64,000 bases of DNA from Citrobacter amalonaticus. GTDB taxonomy: Bacteria; Pseudomonadota; Gammaproteobacteria; Enterobacterales; Enterobacteriaceae. The stretch is taken from the NCBI RefSeq assembly GCF_018252635.1, contig NZ_JAGTXM010000005.1, forward strand, positions 402,473 through 466,472, written 5' to 3'. A program made the position numbers and the translations under genes. Positions 55,101-64,000 of this stretch are shown one piece after another (the first letter of the stretch is position 1; every line of letters begins with the position of its first letter). Below the pieces are notes generated by a model. The model was not told the origin of the DNA. It worked only from the letters and a program-made list of their open reading frames with translations, and ran no database searches.

Positions 55101-57132
55101 CAGCGCACAACAGGCGAATACAGGCGGTGATTTAAATATCACAGGATTTACCAGCGCACCAGGCTATCAGCATACGGGTACCGTCACGGTGATTGACGCA
55201 GCGGAAGATATTACAGGTGATTTTGATACGTTAACCATCGCAGGCGCACCCGCCAGTCAGGTGGATTACATTACTGCTGAAGGGCGGCGAGGCAGAACGG
55301 ATGCGACCCATTACGACGTTACTCTGGGTCTGACCTGGTATGCTGACAGTTACAATTCGCGAAGACCGGCAGATGGCTCGTTCACGCTCGCTAATGCCGG
55401 TCAAAGCTTTACACTTGATGCATCATTGGATGATGTGGCGCCTAATAGCGCCAGCGGCTGGGATGGAAAATCGCTCACGAAACAAGGAGGCGGTACGCTC
55501 ATCCTGGGGGCTGAAAATACCTATAGCGGAACCACAGCGGTACAAGCGGGTACGCTGTGGCTCAATCCACAGGCATCTATTGGCGCGGCGGGGAGTCAAC
55601 AACGGATAGCGGTAGCAGAGAGCGCGTCATTTGGCGGTAATAATGCAACGGTCAATGGGCAAGTCGCTAACAGCGGCTCGCTCTATTTTGCTCATACACT
55701 GACCATTAATGGTGATGTGACGAATGAGGGGGCTATCGTAAGCGGCAGCGGTGATATTCCGCTTCCGGTTAACAAACTTACCAGCGGCGACGAATCTTAT
55801 AATACGCTGATGATTAACGGGAATTATTCCGGCAACGGTGGTTCGCTGACCCTTAACACGTACCTTGGCGACGATAACTCCGCTACCGACATGTTGACGA
55901 TTACCGGTGATACGTCTGGCGATACCACATTATACATCAAGCCTACCGGCGGGAATGGAGCCGCCACCCGTAATGGTATCGAAGTGGTTGACGTTGAGGG
56001 CGCGTCCCGCGGAGTGTTTACCCAGGGTAACCAGGTGCAGGCCGGATTGTATGAATACCGTCTGTATCAGGATGAACGTGATGGCGACTGGTATCTGCGC
56101 TCGCTGGCCGTGACGCCTCCCGATCCTGATGACGGGGGCGACGATGATGGTGGTGATGTGCCGGTTCCCCCAACGCCGGATAATCCGCAATACCGCCCCG
56201 ACATTGGCGTGTATATCGGTAACCAGTGGATGGCGCGTAGTCTGCAAATGCAAACGCTTTATGACCGTGAAGGCAGCCAGTATCACTCTGGCGACGGTAG
56301 CGTCTGGGCGCGTTTTAAGGCGGGTAAAGCTGAGTCCGGGGCCGTCAATGGCAATGTGGACATCGACAACAACTATTCGCAGTTCCAGTTAGGCGGCGAT
56401 ATTCTTGCCTGGAACAACTCTCAACAGAGTTTCACTGTCGGCCTGATGGGAAGCTATATCAACGCCAATACTGACAGTACTGGCAATCGTGGTGCGGACG
56501 GTAGTCGTTTCTCCGCATCCGGCAATGTCGACGGTTATAATCTGGGGCTTTACGCCACCTGGTTTGCCGATGCGCAAAACCACACTGGAATGTATCTGGA
56601 TAGCTGGTATCAGTACGGTATCTACAATAACAGCGTGGATAACGGTGATGTTGGATCGGAGAATTATGATTCCAGAGCTAACGCGCTTTCTCTGGAAACG
56701 GGCTATCGGTACGATATCGCGTTGCAAAATCACAACAGCCTGAGTCTGACCCCGCAGGCTCAGGCCATCTGGCAAGAATACCGTGCGGACAGTGTCACTG
56801 ATAACAGCGGCACCCATATTGGCGATCAAAACAGCAGCAGCTGGACGACCCGGTTAGGCCTGCGCATAGATGGCCGCTTGTATAAGGATCCACATTCACA
56901 GATTCAGCCGTTTGCGGAGCTTAACTGGCTGCACACCAACGATGATGTTGCGGTTGCGTTCGATGACGCACGTGTCGGGCAGGAACTTCCTGCCGATCGC
57001 GGCGAGCTAAAAATGGGTATTCAGGCGAATATCAACACGCAGTGGAGCGTGCGCGCCCAGGTTACCGGGCAGAAAGGTCGCGATGGTTATGATGATTTGA
57101 GCGGTAGTCTTAATCTGCGTTATAGCTGGTGA
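52183..57132 (+). CDS. Autotransporter adhesin-like protein (type Va secretion)
   Basis: The product has 1649 residues from an ATG with AAGGAAG upstream. Residues 1-52 form an extended signal peptide (MNKCYNIVWN then VVAEFVRGG, a hydrophobic core and cleavage near VYA-A). Residues 54-700 form a Gly/Ser/Asn/Thr-rich passenger with LG(S/Q/D/A)G(S/T) repeats near 119, 180, 238, 296, 356, 409 and 459, predicted beta-helix. Two copies of a 227-residue module (about 704-1130) each end in a passenger-associated transport repeat (LILSGDNTYSG at about 877; LILGAENTYSG 227 later). A pertactin-like region and an acidic linker rich in Asp, Gly and Pro (from 1314) lead to a beta-barrel (about 1375-1649) ending in RYSW. 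I see no GDSGS-type protease or RGD motif. The passenger has one cysteine (C481). Its binding target is unknown. Confidence 0.93.
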   Translation: MNKCYNIVWNATRNMFMVVAEFVRGGGGTRRRICIVGAALNLTVSGICSVYAAEIGPQSGASITIENGDTITSTSGGKGIDSSAAGGTGVQINGKTIINVSGNSGPMTGINLDNGVGNQLGDGTEVRVSDGDKSGEVKGIFIDKKQSNTGITANGLNINVQSSGGGAYGFQDFGTGGNTDLGQGSTISVSSTSSNYYAYGVYLSNNSGGFKMDGGTINVTASQGPARGIDSFGNSGIDLGSGTQINVSSESNSIGIEVGESYGAGALNANALMLNVLNTRTGWAEGIRVGRSSSVDLGSGSHISLTGNANFAQGITAEDGGKFTADDLDLTLTTTNTATSGLSGRGISIDSNGSMDLGSGSTITVAGFTQADGIDMSSSSGSFTADHLTVDVTGNGWFYGIQMDGGKMDLGAGSSVSATGNAETIWITNGRFTASELTVKTQQSIGINVQGSSKDVTADVGAGSAIDGRVVGKNGTTSGICASDSGIGGNSIVNFNGTADNRNTIYAVNGYGASAQFYGQKVNMSNTDIIMSGGNKSRGLWAIGDNNLSNPGIINGENLKIDMTGSGKGSAGVMVQQGGSVNLTGETTIQTDGGIAIRNAYMTSSKDGTLLPGGTVTGSGKMDIEGDIISEGWGSIDLTMDAGSQFMGKTSVNNDIKEKNANATSTLNMTLADDTRWIITGGSSLTQLTSAGGLVFRSDDENGVYSTLKADEITLQDTSELDVDYAAATQAMADDIPLIIANNITLDGALNLHDVDTSGLENLTSDGQLAQQQVVLIDAATAINGNFSSLSKDASAIPDYLAFSGQINPVDNTQYLLGTDLSWYGDSSSPAARTSGAHGTFTLAAGKHFEVTRALVDVAPDPETGWDGKTLTKKGDGALILSGDNTYSGGTRIEEGAVLATNADALGSGDISNSGELVLDTDGMVNISQNITTNSGGTMRIEQGSTVTLNTLTQEEGSSLDVFLDLSSTQPVVSAQQANTGGDLNITGFTSAPGYQHTGTVTVIDAAEDITGDFDTLTIAGAPASQVDYITAEGRRGRTDATHYDVTLGLTWYADSYNSRRPADGSFTLANAGQSFTLDASLDDVAPNSASGWDGKSLTKQGGGTLILGAENTYSGTTAVQAGTLWLNPQASIGAAGSQQRIAVAESASFGGNNATVNGQVANSGSLYFAHTLTINGDVTNEGAIVSGSGDIPLPVNKLTSGDESYNTLMINGNYSGNGGSLTLNTYLGDDNSATDMLTITGDTSGDTTLYIKPTGGNGAATRNGIEVVDVEGASRGVFTQGNQVQAGLYEYRLYQDERDGDWYLRSLAVTPPDPDDGGDDDGGDVPVPPTPDNPQYRPDIGVYIGNQWMARSLQMQTLYDREGSQYHSGDGSVWARFKAGKAESGAVNGNVDIDNNYSQFQLGGDILAWNNSQQSFTVGLMGSYINANTDSTGNRGADGSRFSASGNVDGYNLGLYATWFADAQNHTGMYLDSWYQYGIYNNSVDNGDVGSENYDSRANALSLETGYRYDIALQNHNSLSLTPQAQAIWQEYRADSVTDNSGTHIGDQNSSSWTTRLGLRIDGRLYKDPHSQIQPFAELNWLHTNDDVAVAFDDARVGQELPADRGELKMGIQANINTQWSVRAQVTGQKGRDGYDDLSGSLNLRYSW

Positions 57133-57191
57133 TCGCGATATGCAGCGCGTGTCCGGGGCGCGCTGCATGGTATTAAGTGTTTAAAACTGAA

Positions 57192-57229
57192 ATGCCATTC
57201 GACAAGGATCCGTGAGAATGGCGTTTTTT
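57192..57229 (+). terminator. Terminator of the autotransporter gene
   Basis: GCCATTC (57194-57200) pairs with GAATGGC (57216-57222) and is followed by G and six T residues. A second hairpin, TGCAGCGCG with CGCGCTGCA (57141-57167), lies directly after the stop codon but lacks a T-run. The T-run touches the slyX stop. Confidence 0.7.
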
Positions 57230-57446
57230 AATAATGAGGCGGTGGCGTCTCTTCCGCCTGCGAGGCGATGTTGGAAGGCTGACTCGCTTTGAGTTTTTCC
57301 GTCAACAGACGCAAATGATCGCGCAGTTTGGCCATTTCCATTTCATGGGCTGTTACCGTTGCGTTGAGCTCCTCAATGGTGATTTCCTGAAAAGCCAGGC
57401 GGCTTTCCAGCTCTGCCAGTCGGGCTTCCATCGTTGTATCTTGCAT
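57228..57446 (-). CDS. slyX: SlyX, small coiled-coil protein
   Basis: The product has 72 residues, almost all one amphipathic helix with leucine/isoleucine heptads ([18 protein letters not shown]), ending PPPHY as in K-12. Function unknown. It now converges with the autotransporter gene instead of slyD. Confidence 0.95.
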   Translation of the reverse strand: MQDTTMEARLAELESRLAFQEITIEELNATVTAHEMEMAKLRDHLRLLTEKLKASQPSNIASQAEETPPPHY

Positions 57447-57488
57447 GATTCACCTCATTGATTGTCTCGGTTTGCGGCGGATTCTACT

Positions 57489-57515
57489 GAACTTTATCCG
57501 AATACACAGCCCTGA
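57489..57515 (+). promoter_or_regulatory. Putative sigma-E promoter of fkpA
   Basis: GAACTT at 57489-57494 and CCTGA at 57511-57515, with a 16-base spacer, resemble the sigma-E consensus (GGAACTT, TCTGA). fkpA of E. coli is a known sigma-E gene. It lies about 150 bases upstream of the fkpA ATG. Confidence 0.5.
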
Positions 57516-57669
57516 TTACGTCTTATCGAAACTAATTTAAACAAAAAGAGTCTCAAAAGTAGCGATAATCAGGCATGTCCGTATGTTGATTTGTTCGACA
57601 ACGCTTTATAGTACGCTTCTCAAGTAAAAGTTAACCATGGGGTGAGATGCCCCGGCCCTGGAGATATGG

Positions 57670-58494
57670 ATGAAATCACTGTTTAAAGTCACGCTGCTGG
57701 CGACCACGATGGCCGTTGCTCTGCATGCTCCGATCACCTTTGCTGCGGAAGCGGCGAAACCAGCTGCTACTGCCGACAGTAAAGCTGCGTTCAAAAATGA
57801 CGACCAGAAATCGGCGTATGCGCTGGGCGCGTCGCTGGGCCGCTATATGGAAAACTCCCTGAAAGAGCAGGAAAAGCTGGGCATCAAACTGGACAAAGAC
57901 CAGTTGATCGCCGGCGTTCAGGATGCGTTTGCGGATAAGAGCAAACTGTCTGACCAGGAAATCGAGCAGACCCTGCAGGCTTTTGAAGCACGCGTGAAAG
58001 CCTCCGCTCAGGCGAAGATGGAAAAAGACGCGGCGGACAACGAAGCTAAAGGCAAAGCGTTCCGCGCCAAGTTTGCGAAAGAGAAAGATGTGAAGACCTC
58101 TTCAACGGGCCTGCTCTACAAAGTTGAGAAAGCCGGTACGGGCGATGCGCCGAAAGACAGCGACACTGTGGTGGTGAACTACAAAGGCACGCTGATCGAC
58201 GGTAAAGAGTTTGATAACTCCTACACCCGTGGCGAACCGCTCTCTTTCCGTCTGGACGGTGTGATCCCTGGCTGGACTGAAGGACTGAAGAACATTAAGA
58301 AAGGCGGCAAGATTCAGCTGGTCATCCCACCGGAACTGGCTTACGGTAAAACCGGCGTTCCGGGGATCCCGGCTAACTCCACGCTGGTATTCGACGTAGA
58401 ACTGCTGGATATCAAACCGGCACCGAAGGCGGATGCTAAGCCAGAAGCGGCAGCAGAGGCTGACGCAAAAGCAGCAGATGCTGCTAAAAAATAA
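57670..58494 (+). CDS. fkpA: FkpA, periplasmic FKBP-type prolyl isomerase and chaperone
   Basis: The product has 274 residues. The signal peptide is cleaved after TFA (about residue 25). An N-terminal helical dimerisation/chaperone domain (30-135) is followed by an FKBP domain (about 150-250; VVNYKGTLIDGKEFDNSY, VIPGWTEGL). The tail is Ala/Lys/Asp rich. It folds envelope proteins under stress. Confidence 0.97.
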   Translation: MKSLFKVTLLATTMAVALHAPITFAAEAAKPAATADSKAAFKNDDQKSAYALGASLGRYMENSLKEQEKLGIKLDKDQLIAGVQDAFADKSKLSDQEIEQTLQAFEARVKASAQAKMEKDAADNEAKGKAFRAKFAKEKDVKTSSTGLLYKVEKAGTGDAPKDSDTVVVNYKGTLIDGKEFDNSYTRGEPLSFRLDGVIPGWTEGLKNIKKGGKIQLVIPPELAYGKTGVPGIPANSTLVFDVELLDIKPAPKADAKPEAAAEADAKAADAAKK

Positions 58495-58502
58495 AAACTG
58501 AG

Positions 58503-58534
58503 AACCGCCGCCGAACAGAGCGGCGGTTTTTTTT
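58503..58534 (+). terminator. fkpA terminator
   Basis: AACCGCCG and CGGCGGTT form a perfect 8-bp stem followed by a run of eight T residues. Confidence 0.92.
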
Positions 58535-58607
58535 GTGCAGGCCGGATATAATTAATAGTGGAAAGTGGAAGCACCACTGTATTAATTTAATCATCCACAA
58601 AATTAAT

Positions 58608-58660
58608 GAGCCTGCCCTGAAAACATAACGACAGGCTCCTGAAAAGGAGTGTTTTTTTTC
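58608..58660 (+). promoter_or_regulatory. Candidate RNA switch upstream of yheO
   Basis: Two overlapping hairpins are visible. GAGCCTG (58608-58614) pairs with CAGGCTC (58632-58638). CTCCT (58636-58640) pairs with AGGAG (58645-58649) around a GAAA tetraloop and is followed by TG and eight T residues. They share CTC at 58636-58638, so only one can form. The second hides the yheO Shine-Dalgarno sequence and looks like a short intrinsic terminator. Confidence 0.45.
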
Positions 58661-59768
<1,108 letters not shown>

Positions 59769-59769
<1 letters not shown>

Positions 59770-60128
59770 TGAAACGTATTGCCTTTGTTTTTTCCACAAT
59801 GCCACACGGGAGTGCATCGGGCCGGGAAGGGCTGGACGCGCTGTTGGCGACGTCGGCGTTAACCGAAGAGATCGGTGTCTTCTTTATTGGTGATGGCGTC
59901 TTTCAGATCCTTCAGGGACAAAAGCCGGGTGTCATTCTGGCCCGCGACTATATTGCGACCTTCAAACTGCTGGGGCTGTACGATATCGAACAATGCTGGT
60001 TATGCGCCGCCTCGCTGCGCGAGCGTGGACTCGAAGAAGGGGCACGTTTTGTCGTTGAGGCGACGCTGCTGGAGCCAGAAGCGCTGCGCCGCGAACTGGG
60101 CAACTACGATGTCATCCTGAGATTCTGA
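59769..60128 (+). CDS. tusC: TusC, sulfurtransferase complex subunit
   Basis: The product has 119 residues of DsrF type ([21 protein letters not shown]). It is a structural subunit of the TusBCD hexamer. It overlaps tusD by one base and lies seven bases before tusB. Confidence 0.97.
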
Positions 60129-60135
60129 GGTTTTC

Positions 60136-60423
60136 ATGCTGCATACTTTACACCGCTCCGCGTGGCACTCTGATTTCTCAGCAATCCTGCGTCTGCTCGC
60201 AGAAGGTGATGAACTTTTGTTGCTCCAGGATGGCGTTACCGCCGCAATTGAAGGCTGTCGCTTCCTTGAAAGCCTGCAAAACACCCCCATAACGGTATAC
60301 GCACTGAAAGAAGACATTGAAGCTCGCGGTTTGGGTGGTCAAATTTCAGACAGTGTCGTCAGGGTTGACTATACTGACTTCGTCAGACTTACGGTTAAGC
60401 ATACCAGCCAGATGGCCTGGTGA
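60136..60423 (+). CDS. tusB: TusB, sulfurtransferase complex subunit
   Basis: The product has 95 residues of DsrH type. It completes the tusDCB set. No terminator is visible between tusB and the str promoter, so some read-through into rpsL is possible. Confidence 0.96.
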   Translation: MLHTLHRSAWHSDFSAILRLLAEGDELLLLQDGVTAAIEGCRFLESLQNTPITVYALKEDIEARGLGGQISDSVVRVDYTDFVRLTVKHTSQMAW

Positions 60424-60445
60424 TTGTGTGATCGTTGTATATTTC

Positions 60446-60923
<478 letters not shown>

Positions 60924-61004
60924 TGGTTCTCCGTTAAGTAAGGCCAAACGTTTTAACTTAAATGTCAAACTAAACTCGTAGAGTTTTGGACAATCCTGAA
61001 TTAA

Positions 61005-61490
<486 letters not shown>

Positions 61491-61574
61491 TCCCTTCGGA
61501 GTTTTAGTCACCAGGCGGGCGCTTCCAGTAAGCAGCCCGCTTTGGGCTACTTAAATTGAACGCCTAAAAGATAA

Positions 61575-63701
<2,127 letters not shown>

Positions 63702-63714
63702 TCCACAGGATTAA

Positions 63715-64000
<286 letters not shown>

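Noticed and set aside
54244-56829. Several minus-strand frames inside the autotransporter gene
   Set aside because: All are low-complexity complements of Gly/Ser/Thr/Asn repeats without ribosome sites.
51780-57227. Possible mobile-element ends flanking the autotransporter
   Set aside because: I compared the sequences after slyD and before slyX by eye and found no direct repeats, terminal inverted repeats, transposase or integrase remnants.

Overview
This 64 kb window is chromosomal backbone from a member of the Enterobacteriaceae, close to Escherichia, Salmonella and Citrobacter. It is gene-dense. Nearly every protein can be matched by recall to an E. coli K-12 counterpart in the same order (the gntX-bioH ... 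rpsL-rpsG-fusA-tufA segment), and REP/BIME palindromes sit in several gaps. Species is not settled by the sequence. CRP has serine where K-12 has alanine (residue 119 counting Met), and S7 is the short 156-residue form. Gene content differs from K-12 at three junctions, which fits a Citrobacter- or Salmonella-like organism better than E. coli K-12, but this is inference. All family assignments come from recognition of sequence and context, not from a database search.

Left part (1-23.1 kb): gntX/bioH (biotin), feoABC (ferrous iron uptake, with Fur- and FNR-like sites upstream), yhgF, greB, the ompR-envZ osmosensor pair, pckA (two CRP-like sites), hslO-hslR-yrfG, igaA, nudE, mrcA (PBP1a) and the complete hofMNOPQ operon for use of external DNA. 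Middle (23.1-43.5 kb): aroK-aroB-damX-dam-rpe-gph-trpS as one tightly packed unit, the small lipoprotein gene yhfL, nirBDC-cysG (nitrite reduction with siroheme synthesis, FNR and NarL sites upstream, and a terminator after nirD), tsgA, ppiA, yhfG-fic (toxin-like Fic protein with antitoxin), pabA, argD (paired ARG boxes), yhfK and crp.

Right part (43.7-64 kb): yhfA, prkB-yheU-yheT-yheS, kefG-kefB (glutathione-gated K+ efflux), yheV, slyD, then a 1649-residue autotransporter inserted between slyD and slyX, then slyX, fkpA, yheO-tusDCB (tRNA 2-thiolation) and the str operon rpsL-rpsG-fusA-tufA. The window ends inside tufA.

The clearest accessory element is the autotransporter at 52183-57132. 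It has an extended signal peptide, about seven irregular beta-helix repeats, a 227-residue tandem duplication inside the passenger and a C-terminal beta-barrel, and lies downstream of an AT-rich non-coding stretch. Other structures worth a look are a possible translational or transcriptional switch ahead of yheO, a hairpin-rich leader with a cysteine-rich mini-ORF ahead of aroK, and the nirD/nirC terminator plus BIME. I see no tRNA, rRNA, insertion sequence, prophage or CRISPR array.
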